A stretch of DNA of 64,000 nucleotides, from NCBI GenBank assembly GCA_008933705.1, contig WBUN01000023.1:1-64000 (forward strand), written 5' to 3'. Origin of the DNA: Hyphomicrobiaceae bacterium (GTDB lineage: Bacteria > Pseudomonadota > Alphaproteobacteria > Rhizobiales > Hyphomicrobiaceae). Below are positions 39,957-52,434 of the stretch, piece after piece. Position 1 is the stretch's first letter, and each line of letters starts with the position of its first letter. The position numbers and the translations under genes are program-made. The notes beneath the pieces were generated by a model. The model worked only from the letters and a program-made list of their open reading frames with translations, had not been told where the DNA came from and did not search any database.

Positions 39957-40412
39957 ATGCGACACATCGATTTCTCCCCTTTCTATCGCTCCACCGTCGG
40001 CTTCGATCGCCTGTTCGATCTGCTGGACTCGGCGTCCGGCTTCGAGACGGAGCCTGCCTATCCGCCCTACAACATCGAGCGGCTCGCAGAGAACGAGTAC
40101 CGCATCACGATGGCGGTCGCGGGCTTCGGTCAGGATGAGATCAAGATCGACGTGAAGGAGAGCGCGCTCAGCATTCGCGGTGAGAAGAAGGCCGAGGATA
40201 AGGGGCGCCAGTTCCTGCATCGCGGCATCGCCGCCCGCGCGTTCGAGCGGCGCTTCCAGCTCGCCGAGCATGTCGAGGTGAAGGGCGCCGACCTGAAGGA
40301 CGGCCTGCTCCATATCGACCTCGTTCGCAACGTGCCCGAGCGGCTGAAGCCGCGCACGATCGCCATCGGCACCGGCAAGGCGCCGGCGCAGGTCGAGGCG
40401 ACCGCACAGTAG
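39957..40412 (+). CDS. Small heat shock protein Hsp20 (IbpA-like)
   Basis: A small heat shock protein that holds unfolding proteins in the cytoplasm. The 151-residue protein starts MRHIDFSPFYRSTVGFDRLF. It has the alpha-crystallin domain (about 38-130: YRITMAVAGFGQDEIKIDVK, ADLKDGLLHIDL) and a C-terminal tail with the I-x-I-like element TIAI. The ATG at 39957 lies 6 nt after GAAGGAGGA; the GTG just before it is unlikely. The leader has features of a ROSE thermometer and an RpoH-like promoter, so control is inferred at both transcription and translation. A terminator follows at 40444. Confidence 0.95.
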   Translation: MRHIDFSPFYRSTVGFDRLFDLLDSASGFETEPAYPPYNIERLAENEYRITMAVAGFGQDEIKIDVKESALSIRGEKKAEDKGRQFLHRGIAARAFERRFQLAEHVEVKGADLKDGLLHIDLVRNVPERLKPRTIAIGTGKAPAQVEATAQ

Positions 40413-40443
40413 AGGCCCGTTCAAAGGCCTGCAGATCACCAGG

Positions 40444-40477
40444 AGCGGGCGTCGCGCAATGCGGCGCCCGCTTTCTT
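40444..40477 (+). terminator. Intrinsic terminator after hsp20
   Basis: AGCGGGC (40444-40450) and GCCCGCT (40466-40472) form the base of a GC-rich hairpin followed by TTCTT. It lies 31 bp after the hsp20 stop, before the convergent ligA gene. Confidence 0.75.
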
Positions 40478-40485
40478 CGTGCCTG

Positions 40486-42678
<2,193 letters not shown>

Positions 42679-43695
42679 CTATTCCACCTTTTGCGCAAAT
42701 CCGAGCGTGGGCTTGGTCGTCGGCTTGGCCGCCGTCGGCGTGTCATCCGGCACGGGGACTCTCGGCGCCGGCATCTGCTCGGGTGACGGCATGCCGGGCG
42801 CCGGCTGGGCCGGAGCCGGCGGCGCCTTCTTTTGCCCGGCGCCGGGCGTAAGCGCCTTGATGACACTGCCGATCCAGCTGCCGGAGTTGGCCTGCGGGCT
42901 CAGCCCCCCGGACTTGAGCAGGGCATAGGCGTGCTTGTACCACTGCGAGTTCGGGTAGTTGTGGCCGAGGACGGCAGCCGTCGCCTGCGCCTCCGGCGCG
43001 ATGCCGAGCGCCATGTTGGTCTCGACCAGGCGATAGAGGGCTTCCTCGATGTGGGCCGTGGTCTGGTAGTCGGAGACCACCACCTTGTAGCGGTTGATGG
43101 CGGCGACCTGATTGTTGCGGTTCTGATAGTAGCGGCCGACGTTCATCTCGGCGGCAGCCAGGATGTCCTCGGCGATGCGGATGCGGTTCTCCGCCTGCTT
43201 GGAATAGGGACTGTCGGGATAGCGCTGCCGCAGGATCTTCAGCTCGGCCAGCGCCTTGCGCGTCGCCGTCTGGTCGCGCGCGGGGTCCTTGATGTCGTCG
43301 AAATGGGCCGTCGCAATGATGTGATGCGCCAGCGCCGCGTCCTTCGTCCCGGGATGCAGAGTGGTGTAGCGCTGGGCGGAGGCGATCGCTTCCTGGTACT
43401 TGCCGCCCTTGTAATAGGCGTAGGCCGCCATCACGATCGCGCGGCGCGCCTCGGGCGAATAGGGGTGGTTGCGGTCGACATCCTCGAAGCGCTTTGCGGC
43501 ATCCGAGTACGCGCCCTTCTGCAACAGGATATCCGCCCGCGCATACATCTTATCCGGCGGATCAGGGTTCAGCGCCTTGGCAGCATCGTTCGACGATGCG
43601 CATCCCGCCAGCCACCCGCTGCAGAGCACTGCCGCCAGCACAACGCCCGAAGCGCGACCGCATTCTGCAGCTCGCCTGATCGCTCGCAGTAGCAT
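42679..43695 (-). CDS. bamD: Outer membrane protein assembly lipoprotein BamD
   Basis: BamD is the essential lipoprotein of the BAM complex that inserts outer membrane beta-barrels. The start at 43695 gives a lipoprotein signal with lipobox LAGC and acylated C32. TPR-like repeats follow (about 55-275: YARADILLQKGAYSDAAKRF, RAIVMAAYAYYKGGKYQEAI). The C-terminal 70 residues form a Pro/Ala-rich tail longer than in E. coli BamD. The protein has 338 residues. It lies downstream of lpxC, with a promoter candidate in the 280-bp gap, and upstream of ligA. Confidence 0.93.
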   Translation of the reverse strand: MLLRAIRRAAECGRASGVVLAAVLCSGWLAGCASSNDAAKALNPDPPDKMYARADILLQKGAYSDAAKRFEDVDRNHPYSPEARRAIVMAAYAYYKGGKYQEAIASAQRYTTLHPGTKDAALAHHIIATAHFDDIKDPARDQTATRKALAELKILRQRYPDSPYSKQAENRIRIAEDILAAAEMNVGRYYQNRNNQVAAINRYKVVVSDYQTTAHIEEALYRLVETNMALGIAPEAQATAAVLGHNYPNSQWYKHAYALLKSGGLSPQANSGSWIGSVIKALTPGAGQKKAPPAPAQPAPGMPSPEQMPAPRVPVPDDTPTAAKPTTKPTLGFAQKVE

Positions 43696-43789
43696 GCGCC
43701 TTGGTCCCCGTGATGGCCCGGCGTGTCGCCCACCGGATCCGCTACTTAAGTCTCTGGCCAGCACAGGCTGACCGCTTGCCCCCATAGCC

Positions 43790-43818
43790 ACTTAGCACAG
43801 GAGTCGTGCCCCCACCAA
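43790..43818 (-). promoter_or_regulatory. Candidate sigma-70 promoter of bamD
   Basis: Minus strand: TTGGTG (43818-43813), 17 bp, CTAAGT (43795-43790), about 95 bp before the bamD start. The same 280-bp gap holds a GGGCC-GCAAG-GGCCC hairpin near the lpxC stop (43946-43960) and a 16-bp palindrome AAAGTTC-AG-GAACTTT (43858-43873) of unknown role. Confidence 0.4.
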
Positions 43819-43975
43819 CAGAGGGACGCGGGAAGGCAATGCCGCACCCAAGGCGCAAAAGTTCAGGAACTTTGGATCGGAATTGTGGTCGGACGGCCAG
43901 ATTCTCACGAACAGCCTCGGCCTGTGTCGCCGCCGCACTGCCGGCGGGCCGCAAGGGCCCCGAGCCGGCCGGAAA

Positions 43976-44929
43976 TCACGTGCGGTCGGCAGCGTAGTTG
44001 ACGGCCGCCACGCCCACGGGGACGTCCACGGAGACCGGATCGCGCACCCAGGGGGCCCGCACCATGGTCCATGCTTCCTTGTCCGCGAACAACGCCTGCA
44101 GGACGTGCGCGTTGAGGCGGTGACCGCCGCGCACCGAGCGGTAGGCGGCCAGGATAGGCGCCCCTGCCAGGGCCAGGTCGCCGACGGCATCCAGCATCTT
44201 GTGGCGCACGAACTCCTGCGGATAGCGCAGGCCTTCCGCGTTCATGATGCGGTCGTCAGCGAGCGCAACCGTGTTGTCAAGCGATGCCCCGAGCGCCAGG
44301 CCGGCCTTCCAGAGGTTCTCCACGTCGCGCATGAAGCCGAAGGTACGCGCCCTGGAAATCTCGTTGCGGAACGCCCCTGCATTCATTTCCAGCGCCATGC
44401 GCTGGCGGCCGATCAACGGCGTCTCGAAGTCGATCTGGACGTCGAGGAAGAAGCTCGAATGCGGTGTCAGCTCGCCCCAGCAGTCGCCTTCGTCGATGCG
44501 GATGGGCTTCAGGACCTTGATGTACTTGCGCGGCTGCGCCAGCTCGCGGATGCCGACCTCGTCGATCGCCGCCACGAACGCGGCCGCGCTGCCATCCATG
44601 ATCGGGACTTCGCGCGAGTCGATCTCGATGTAGCAGTTGTCGATGCTGAGCCCGCGCAAGGCGGCCAGCAGGTGCTCGACGGTGCCGACGGTGACGCCCG
44701 CATCGTCACCGATGACGGTGCAAAGCGTGAGATTCTTGACGTAGCGGACATCGGCGGGAATTTCAGAGATGATGCGTCCGCGTTTGCTGACCAGGAAACG
44801 GAAGCCGGTATCTGCTTCTGCCGGATGAAGCACCATCGATACCGGCGCTCCGCTGTGCACCCCCGTGCCGGACAGCTCGATCTCGCGTCCGATCGTCGTT
44901 TGGCGCGACCCGATAAATCGCTTGGACAT
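43976..44929 (-). CDS. lpxC: UDP-3-O-acyl-N-acetylglucosamine deacetylase
   Basis: LpxC is the zinc deacetylase that commits UDP-GlcNAc to lipid A synthesis. The 317-residue protein begins with QTTIGREIELSGTGVHSGAP, contains the zinc-ligand histidine in TVEHLLAALRGLSIDN, and has the EFVRHKMLDAVGDLALAG segment with the H...D catalytic/zinc residues. A C-terminal GGHRLNAHVLQAL segment holds the catalytic His. Length is normal. It follows ftsZ after a 245-bp gap, the common arrangement at the end of the dcw cluster. Confidence 0.97.
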   Translation of the reverse strand: MSKRFIGSRQTTIGREIELSGTGVHSGAPVSMVLHPAEADTGFRFLVSKRGRIISEIPADVRYVKNLTLCTVIGDDAGVTVGTVEHLLAALRGLSIDNCYIEIDSREVPIMDGSAAAFVAAIDEVGIRELAQPRKYIKVLKPIRIDEGDCWGELTPHSSFFLDVQIDFETPLIGRQRMALEMNAGAFRNEISRARTFGFMRDVENLWKAGLALGASLDNTVALADDRIMNAEGLRYPQEFVRHKMLDAVGDLALAGAPILAAYRSVRGGHRLNAHVLQALFADKEAWTMVRAPWVRDPVSVDVPVGVAAVNYAADRT

Positions 44930-45174
44930 TTTTGCGACGTCCCTCGATCGCCTCTCGGCTCAGGATACTGCCGGTCCGTTAACCGATATCCTGTGCCCCC
45001 CTTAACCCTTTCGCGGCGTTCGGCCCCTCGTATTTCCGGGCCTGACAGGCTGCCCGTGACCAACGCCGCGTGGGTTTATGAATCAAACGATACTGTGCTG
45101 TGTGGATTGGGGACAAATCACGGTTTCTTACACTGTGTTACCGCTTCGCCGCACCTTAACCCAACCCTACTCGC

Positions 45175-46701
45175 TCAATGCTTCTTGCGTCCGAAAAATA
45201 CAGGCAAATCAACTTGCTCTTCACCTTGCGCGGCACCGTTCTTGAAGCCTGCACGGTCTCCCTCGGGCTGACCTTCCGCACCTTTTCTCTTGTCGCGCCC
45301 TCCGCCCGTCAAACGGCGCAGAAGACTTGTCTTGGGGCGTGGCGAATCAGCCTGCCGCTGTTGCGATTGCGCGGGGTCTTGCTGGCGCGCCGGGCGATCC
45401 TTGCCGTCTCCTGATTTGGCCCAGTATTCCCGCTGGCCCACCGGCGGAAAATCTTCAACCGAGGGCATCCGCGGCGTACCGCGCTTGGCGTCCTGCGCCG
45501 CCTCGCCGTTGTTCTTGGCACGCATGGCGGGCGACAGGGCTGAAAGCTGCGGCGGGGCCTCCCGGATGTAGACATCGCCAGGCGCACGCCAGCCCTGGTT
45601 GTCCTCGGCAGGCTCGGCTTCCGGCTGGGCCTGCCCCTGTTGGGGGCCGAAGTCGCCGATGGCCTCGCTCAGACGGCGGTGATAGTCGTCCGCAGCATCG
45701 GCGCGGGGAGCAGGTGCGCGCCGCGAACCAGGCGTCCAGTTCGACGCCTCCGGCGCACGCGCCGATGACGCGGATCTGGCCATGCCTGAGGCGACGATGG
45801 AGACGCGAACCCGGTCGCCCAGGCTCTCATCAAACGTTGCGCCCACAATGATGTTGGCGTCCGGATCAACCTCCTGACGCACGCGGTTAGCCGCCTCGTC
45901 GACCTCCCACAAGGTGAGGTCATGGCCACCGGTGATGGACAGCAGCAGGCTCTTGGCGCCTTTGAGGGTGACCTCATCGAGCAGCGGATTGACGATCGCC
46001 TCCTCGGCCGCAACGATGGCGCGCTGCTCGCCGGAGGCTTCGCCCGTCCCCATCATGGCGGTGCCCATACCGCTCAGGACCGTCCGCACGTCTGCCAGAT
46101 CAAGGTTGATCAGGCCTTCCTTGACGATCAGATCGACGATGCAGGCGATGCCGGAATAGAGCACCTGGTCAGCCAGAACGAAGGCCTCCGCGAACGTGGT
46201 GCGGTCCGTCGCGACGCGGAACAGGTTCTGGTTGGGGATCACGAGCAGGGTGTCGACGTGCTTCCTGAGCTCGGCCACGCCCGCCTCGGCGACGCGCATG
46301 CGGCGCGAGCCTTCGAAGTGGAAGGGCTTCGTCACGACGGCGACGGTGAGGATGCCGAACTCCTTGGCTACCCGCGCAATCACGGACGCCGCGCCCGTGC
46401 CCGTGCCGCCGCCCATGCCGGCGGCGATGAAGACCATGTGGCAGTCCGAGATTGCAGCGCGTATGTCGTCCAGCGCCTCCTCGGCAGCAGCTTCTCCGAT
46501 CTCGGGCTTGGAGCCGGCGCCAAGCCCCTCGGTCAGGCTGGTGCCGAGCTGGATGTGCCGCTCGGCGCTCGATGCGGCAAGCGCCTGCGCGTCGGTATTG
46601 GCGACCATGAACTGGGCGCCCGTGAGCCCGGCGGCGATCATGTTGTTGACGGCATTGCCGCCGGCACCGCCCACGCCGATCACAGCTATGCGTGGTTTCA
46701 T
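45175..46701 (-). CDS. ftsZ: Cell division GTPase FtsZ
   Basis: FtsZ forms the Z ring at the division site. The start at 46701 ([20 protein letters not shown]) gives 508 residues. The GTP-binding tubulin signature GGGTGTG is at 97-103, and the T7 loop NLDLADV follows near 205. The GTPase core ends near 315. A long Pro/Gln/Arg-rich linker (about 315-490) leads to a C-terminal peptide [12 protein letters not shown], suited to FtsA binding. The start is unusually close to the first strand; most alphaproteobacterial FtsZ have about 10-15 extra N-terminal residues. In-frame codons upstream to 46779 do not resemble that extension. Confidence 0.96.
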   Translation of the reverse strand: MKPRIAVIGVGGAGGNAVNNMIAAGLTGAQFMVANTDAQALAASSAERHIQLGTSLTEGLGAGSKPEIGEAAAEEALDDIRAAISDCHMVFIAAGMGGGTGTGAASVIARVAKEFGILTVAVVTKPFHFEGSRRMRVAEAGVAELRKHVDTLLVIPNQNLFRVATDRTTFAEAFVLADQVLYSGIACIVDLIVKEGLINLDLADVRTVLSGMGTAMMGTGEASGEQRAIVAAEEAIVNPLLDEVTLKGAKSLLLSITGGHDLTLWEVDEAANRVRQEVDPDANIIVGATFDESLGDRVRVSIVASGMARSASSARAPEASNWTPGSRRAPAPRADAADDYHRRLSEAIGDFGPQQGQAQPEAEPAEDNQGWRAPGDVYIREAPPQLSALSPAMRAKNNGEAAQDAKRGTPRMPSVEDFPPVGQREYWAKSGDGKDRPARQQDPAQSQQRQADSPRPKTSLLRRLTGGGRDKRKGAEGQPEGDRAGFKNGAAQGEEQVDLPVFFGRKKH

Positions 46702-46836
46702 CGCGGCGCGCTCCAGGGGCCGGAGCTTGCGGACGGCCACGGGCCGGACAACGGCCGGACAGCACGAGAAGCCCGGCATTCAGCCGGCTCGCCCCGTCCT
46801 TCCTGCTCGGCGGCGCACGCGCCCATTGCCCACTCC

Positions 46837-48108
46837 TCAGAAGCTCTCACGCAGCCACTGACTCATGCGGCCGAGATAGCCGGCCGATTCCAGGCCGCTC
46901 CCCTCCGGCCGCACGCCCGCGCCGGGATCAAGAGCAGCATGCACAAGGCCGACGGCCGCCGAAAACGCAGGACTGGAATAGCTCGCCGGTAGCCCGCCGG
47001 CCGGAATAAGACGGGCAACGCGCACCGGCCGGCCCATAAATTCCGCTGCGAACTCGCTCAACCCGTGGAGCTGACTGGCTCCGCCGGTCAGAACCACCCG
47101 CTCCATCACGTGGCGCGGGAACCTCAGACGCCCGATCCGCTCGGCAACATGGCCGAGAATGCCCGTCATGCGGCCGCCTACGATGTCCCGGATCTTCGCT
47201 TGGCTCACCTGGTGCAAAGCAGGCTGCTCGCCCCCGGCAGCCATGTAGGCGATCGTCCCCTGATCATCGGATGCAACTCTTGCCAGTGTGCCATATTCCT
47301 TTTTGATTCGCTCGGCCTCGGCAAGGGAAGTCGGCAGGGCTCGCGCGATATCGAAGGTGATGTGGTTGCCGCCCACCGGAATGACTTCGTTCCAGAGCAG
47401 ATGCCCTTCGGCAAACATCGACAGGCCGGTTGCGCCTGCACCTATGTCGACGCAGACGCCGCCGAGGCGCCGCTCCTCTGCCGTCATAGCCGCAAGGCTG
47501 CTGGCGTACGGCGCCGGCACCAGTCCGTCGGCCTTCAGATACGCCCGCTCGATGACGTGCAGCATGTTGCACACCGGTGCATCGTCGGCGGTCACCGCGT
47601 GCAGGTCGGCACCGAGCTTTTGCCCCGCGAGACCGCGGGGTTCCGCGATGCCGGCCGTGCTGTCGAGGCGATAGGACAGGCAATTCATGTGCAGCAAGGT
47701 GCGCCCTTCGCGTTCAGCATAGGTTCGAGCCGCCCCCATCAGCCGATCGATGTCTGCGCTGCCGACCACGCGTCCCTCAATGCTCGTGTCCGCCGTGAAC
47801 GTGCTCGATTTCAAACGCCCGCACGCAACCGAAAGGAATACGCCTTCCAGAACCAGGCCGGCCGCCCGCTCGGCCTGCTCCACCGCGGCCCGCACGGCTT
47901 CCTCGGCGTCGGTCAGCTCGACGACCACTCCGGCCTTGAGCCCTTTCGAAGGCTGAAGGCCCACACCCAGCACCCTGACGCCGTCCAGCGTGTCCTCGCC
48001 GCGCGCACGCTGCGGCGAGACGATGAGACAGACGGTCTTGGCGGTGCCGATATCCAGCACGCCGATGACGTCACCTGTCCGCCCACTCGAATTGAGGCTT
48101 GCAACCAC
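46837..48108 (-). CDS. ftsA: Cell division protein FtsA
   Basis: FtsA is the actin-like ATPase that tethers FtsZ to the membrane. The 423-residue protein has the ASKHA fold with phosphate loops DIGTAKTVCLIV and DIGAGATGLSMFAEG. The inserted SHS2 domain is near 85-170, an adenosine-binding VVLTGGASQLHGLSEFA segment follows, and the C terminus SAGYLGRMSQWLRESF is an amphipathic membrane-targeting helix. It lies between ftsQ and ftsZ; 135 bp separate its stop from the ftsZ start. Confidence 0.97.
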   Translation of the reverse strand: MVASLNSSGRTGDVIGVLDIGTAKTVCLIVSPQRARGEDTLDGVRVLGVGLQPSKGLKAGVVVELTDAEEAVRAAVEQAERAAGLVLEGVFLSVACGRLKSSTFTADTSIEGRVVGSADIDRLMGAARTYAEREGRTLLHMNCLSYRLDSTAGIAEPRGLAGQKLGADLHAVTADDAPVCNMLHVIERAYLKADGLVPAPYASSLAAMTAEERRLGGVCVDIGAGATGLSMFAEGHLLWNEVIPVGGNHITFDIARALPTSLAEAERIKKEYGTLARVASDDQGTIAYMAAGGEQPALHQVSQAKIRDIVGGRMTGILGHVAERIGRLRFPRHVMERVVLTGGASQLHGLSEFAAEFMGRPVRVARLIPAGGLPASYSSPAFSAAVGLVHAALDPGAGVRPEGSGLESAGYLGRMSQWLRESF

Positions 48109-48133
48109 TGACGTTACTCCTACGCATACTCAC

Positions 48134-49051
48134 TCAAATCCGTCCGGCCGTCGGCCTCGTCTCCACCGTGCGATCCGCCTGCGCACCTCCGCCCCGCCAC
48201 TCGCGCACCAGGATGCGGCCGGGAACCCTCAGATCGATCTCGCCGATCCGTGCGAAGTCGGTACCGGTCAGCTTGGTGACCTGCGCCAGCGCCCGGGCCT
48301 CGCCGATGGCCGGCAGCAGGATCACCCGGCCGCTCGTCAGGTGCAGCGTCCAGCGCCGCTCGCCCACGCGCTCTGCGGTTTCGAGCTGGCGCTGCAATTC
48401 CGGATAGCCCGAGAGCATGTCGTGAAGCGCCGCGGCTTCCCCGGGCGCGGCCTCGCCGACGATGCGCAGCAGGTTGGGCATGGCGCTCTGCGGCACCGGG
48501 CCGAGCACCCGGCCGGTCCTGTCGATGAGGAACGTGCGTGACCCAAGGCGCCAGACCGCAAAGGGCGTGCGCTCGGTGACCCGCACCTCGATGCGGTTCG
48601 GGAAGATGCGCTCGACCGCGGCGTGCTGGATCCAAGGAAGCTGCTCGATGCGATCCTGGGCGGCCCCGCTGTCGAAGCTGAGCAGCGTGCGCGAGCGGCG
48701 CAGATCGATGGCATCGAAGATGTCGCCATCGGCCGTGAAGCGGTGCCCGGTCACCACCACCTGCTGCAGACCGGCGCCGGCGAGTTCCGCCAGATCCTCG
48801 ATCTGTCCGAGCAGCGGCGCGGACGGGCGCGCGGCGCCCCCGGCGCCCGCGAGAACCAGCAGGGAGATAGCGCCCAATACGCCGGCACCGAGCATCGGCA
48901 GCGAGCCCGGCCACCGCCGGCGGCGGCGCGGGTTGTCTACTCGGCGGGCGGTGCTTTGCGGTGCGGAGGCAGAGGCCTGCAGGACCGGGCGGGGCGCTGG
49001 CGATTGGCTCGCCCGCCTCCGAACTTCCGGCCTCGGCCCTACCTGTTGCAA
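48134..49051 (-). CDS. ftsQ: Cell division protein FtsQ
   Basis: FtsQ is the bitopic scaffold that links early and late divisome proteins. The 305-residue protein has a basic, proline-rich cytoplasmic tail (about 1-50), one membrane helix (about 51-75, [19 protein letters not shown]), a POTRA domain (about 90-165) and a FtsQ beta domain (about 165-285). [25 protein letters not shown] segment is typical. Its start overlaps the ddl stop by 13 bp. Confidence 0.93.
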   Translation of the reverse strand: MQQVGPRPEVRRRASQSPAPRPVLQASASAPQSTARRVDNPRRRRRWPGSLPMLGAGVLGAISLLVLAGAGGAARPSAPLLGQIEDLAELAGAGLQQVVVTGHRFTADGDIFDAIDLRRSRTLLSFDSGAAQDRIEQLPWIQHAAVERIFPNRIEVRVTERTPFAVWRLGSRTFLIDRTGRVLGPVPQSAMPNLLRIVGEAAPGEAAALHDMLSGYPELQRQLETAERVGERRWTLHLTSGRVILLPAIGEARALAQVTKLTGTDFARIGEIDLRVPGRILVREWRGGGAQADRTVETRPTAGRI

Positions 49052-49985
49052 CTCGCCTCCTCCACCATCCAGCTCACCAGCTCCGCGAACGTCAGGCCCG
49101 CGTGAGCCGCCAGCTCCGGAACAAGAGAGGTGGCCGTCATGCCCGGCTGGGTGTTCACTTCCAGGCAGACCATCTCTCCGGTGCCGCCGGGCGTGTCGTC
49201 GTAACGGAAGTCCGCCCGGGAAACGCCGCGGCAGCCCAATGCTTTATGAGCCGTCAACGTTAACTTCTGCACCAATTCGTAAACATTCGGTGAAACCGGT
49301 GCCGGAAGCAGGTGGCGCGAGCCTCCCGCCGCGTACTTGGCCTCATAGTTGTAGAAGCCCAGCGTCTCGGCCGGCAGGATCTCGATGACGCCCAGCACCC
49401 GATCCCCCATCACGCCGCAGGTCAGCTCGCGCCCCGGGATGAAACGCTCCGCCAGCAGCTCCTCGCCGAGCGACCAGTTCGGGTCGTTGAGCTCCTGCGG
49501 AGGATGGGCGTGGTCCTCGCGCACGATGAAGACGCCCACGCTCGAGCCCTCGGTGACGGGCTTGAGAACGTAGGGCCGCGGCAGCGCGTGCGCCTTTGCG
49601 GCTTCCGCCCGCAGCACCACGCGGCCCTCGGCCACCGGCACGCCGGCGGCGCGCATGACCTGCTTGGCGCGCTCCTTGTGCATGGCCAGCGCCGAGGCGA
49701 GCACGCCGGAGTGGGTGTAGGGCAGGCCCATCAGCTCCAGCACACCCTGCACGCAGCCGTCCTCGCCCCAGCGGCCATGCAGCGCGTTGAAGCACACGTC
49801 GGGCTTCAAGCCTGCAAGCCGCTGCGCCAGATCGCGGCCGGCATCGACGCGCGTCACCCTGTAGCCCGCGCTTTCCAGGGCGTTGGAGCAGGCTTCGCCC
49901 GAGCGCAGGCTGACCTCACGCTCCGCCGAGAGGCCGCCCATGAGCACGGCGACATGATCGTATTTCCGCGGTGCGGCCGACTTGG

Positions 49986-49989
<4 letters not shown>
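49039..49989 (-). CDS. ddl: D-alanine--D-alanine ligase
   Basis: Ddl joins two D-alanines for the peptidoglycan stem peptide. The 316-residue ATP-grasp protein shows [19 protein letters not shown] at the N terminus, [16 protein letters not shown] for ATP binding, and [12 protein letters not shown] (metal-binding) near the C terminus. Its start overlaps the murB stop by 4 bp and its stop overlaps ftsQ by 13 bp, so translation is coupled along the cluster. Confidence 0.97.
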
Positions 49990-50947
<958 letters not shown>

Positions 50948-50951
<4 letters not shown>

Positions 50952-52384
50952 GCCACCCCTCCCGCCCGCAGAGGCTCCCCTGCAAGCCACTCGGGCAAGG
51001 CATGCGCCCATTCGGTGCTGTTGCCGGCGCCAAGGCAGATCACGAGATCGCCGGAGGTCGCAAATCGCTTGAGCAGCGCAGGGATATCGCGCGGGCTCTC
51101 GACGGCCGTCACGGCCGCATGCCCGGTGGCGCGTATGGCCTCGGCGAGAGAGCGATGATCGACGCCGTCGATGGGCACCTCGCCCGCCGAATACAGCGGG
51201 GTGACGATCACCCGGTCGGCGTCCTTGAAGCAGGCTGCGAACTCGCGGAACAGGTCGCGCACCCGCGTGTAGCGATGCGGCTCGACCACGGCGATGACCT
51301 GGCCATGGGCGCCGGCGCGCGCCGCCTTCAGCACCGCCGCAATCTCGACGGGGTGATGACCGTAGTCGTCGTAGACGGCAACGCCGTTCCACGTGCCCGT
51401 GAGCTGGAAGCGGCGCTTCACGCCGGAGAAGCTGGCGATAGCGTCGCGGATGTCGTCATCGGCGATGCCGGCCTCGCTGGCGGCGGCAATCGCAGCCAGC
51501 GCGTTGAGGGCGTTGTGGTGGCCGGGCAGCGGGATGCTCCATCCGCGGATGGAGCGCGCCCCCCCACGCACGCGCGGGCCGAGATCGGCGTCGAAGAAGG
51601 TGGTCGCCCCCTCGACGCGCGCCGACTTGAGAACGATGTCAGCACCCGCGGTCGTGCCGTAGGTCACAAGCCGCCGCCCGTCGCGCCGCAGCGCCAGGCG
51701 TTCGATCATCGCCGCCACCACCGGATGGTCGATGCAGGTCACGGCAAGGCCGTAGAACGGGATATTGCGGTAGAAAGTCTCGAACTCGCGATGCATGTTC
51801 TCGACCGTCTTGAAGTAGTCGAGGTGCTCCGGATCGATATTGGTGACGACGCCGATCTGGGTCGGGATCTTGATGAAGGTGCCGTCCGACTCGTCGGCCT
51901 CCACGATCATCCATTCACCGTCGCCGAGCCGCGCGTTCGAGCCCCACTCGTTGATGATGCCGCCTGTGATCACGGTCGGGTCGCGCCCCGCCGCGCTGAA
52001 GATGCGCGCGATCAGCGAGGTGGTCGTCGTCTTGCCGTGCGTACCCGTGACGGAAATCGTCGCGTAAAGGCGCATCAGCTCGGCCAGTATCTCGGCACGG
52101 CGGATGATGGGAAGCCCCTTCGCCCGTGCCGTCTCCAGCTCGGGATTGCCGGGCTTCACGGCCGTGGAAATGACGATGTAGCGGGCGCCGACGAGGTTGA
52201 CCGGATCGTGCCCGACGAACACGCGAATGCCCTTCGCGCGCAAGCGCTTGACGTTGGCGCTGTCCTTCTGGTCGCTGCCCTGCACCGTGTAGCCTTTGGC
52301 ATGCAGGATCTCGGCGATTGCGCTCATGCCGATACCGCCAATGCCCAGGATGTGCACGGGCCCGATGTCGCGAGGCATCTGCAT
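50948..52384 (-). CDS. murC: UDP-N-acetylmuramate--L-alanine ligase
   Basis: MurC adds L-Ala to UDP-MurNAc. The 478-residue Mur ligase has the N-terminal UDP-binding loop [18 protein letters not shown], the ATP loop [13 protein letters not shown] (about 116), the central EADESDGTF, and a C-terminal domain with [14 protein letters not shown]. Length is normal. It starts 50 bp after murG and overlaps murB by 4 bp. Confidence 0.98.
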
Positions 52385-52434
52385 ATTTTGTTTTCCCTCG
52401 TTGGCGCCGGGGTGCGGCCCGACGCATGAAAAGC

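Noticed and set aside
43858-43873. LexA box
   Set aside because: Alphaproteobacterial LexA sites are direct GTTC-N7-GTTC repeats; this is an inverted repeat with a 2-bp centre.
44930-45174. CtrA binding sites in the ftsZ-lpxC gap
   Set aside because: TTAA tetramers occur, but none with the required 7-bp spacing.
50952-51392. ATG-initiated extension of murB
   Set aside because: The extra codons are out-of-frame murC; the GTG at 50951 with a strong ribosome-binding site gives a normal MurB.
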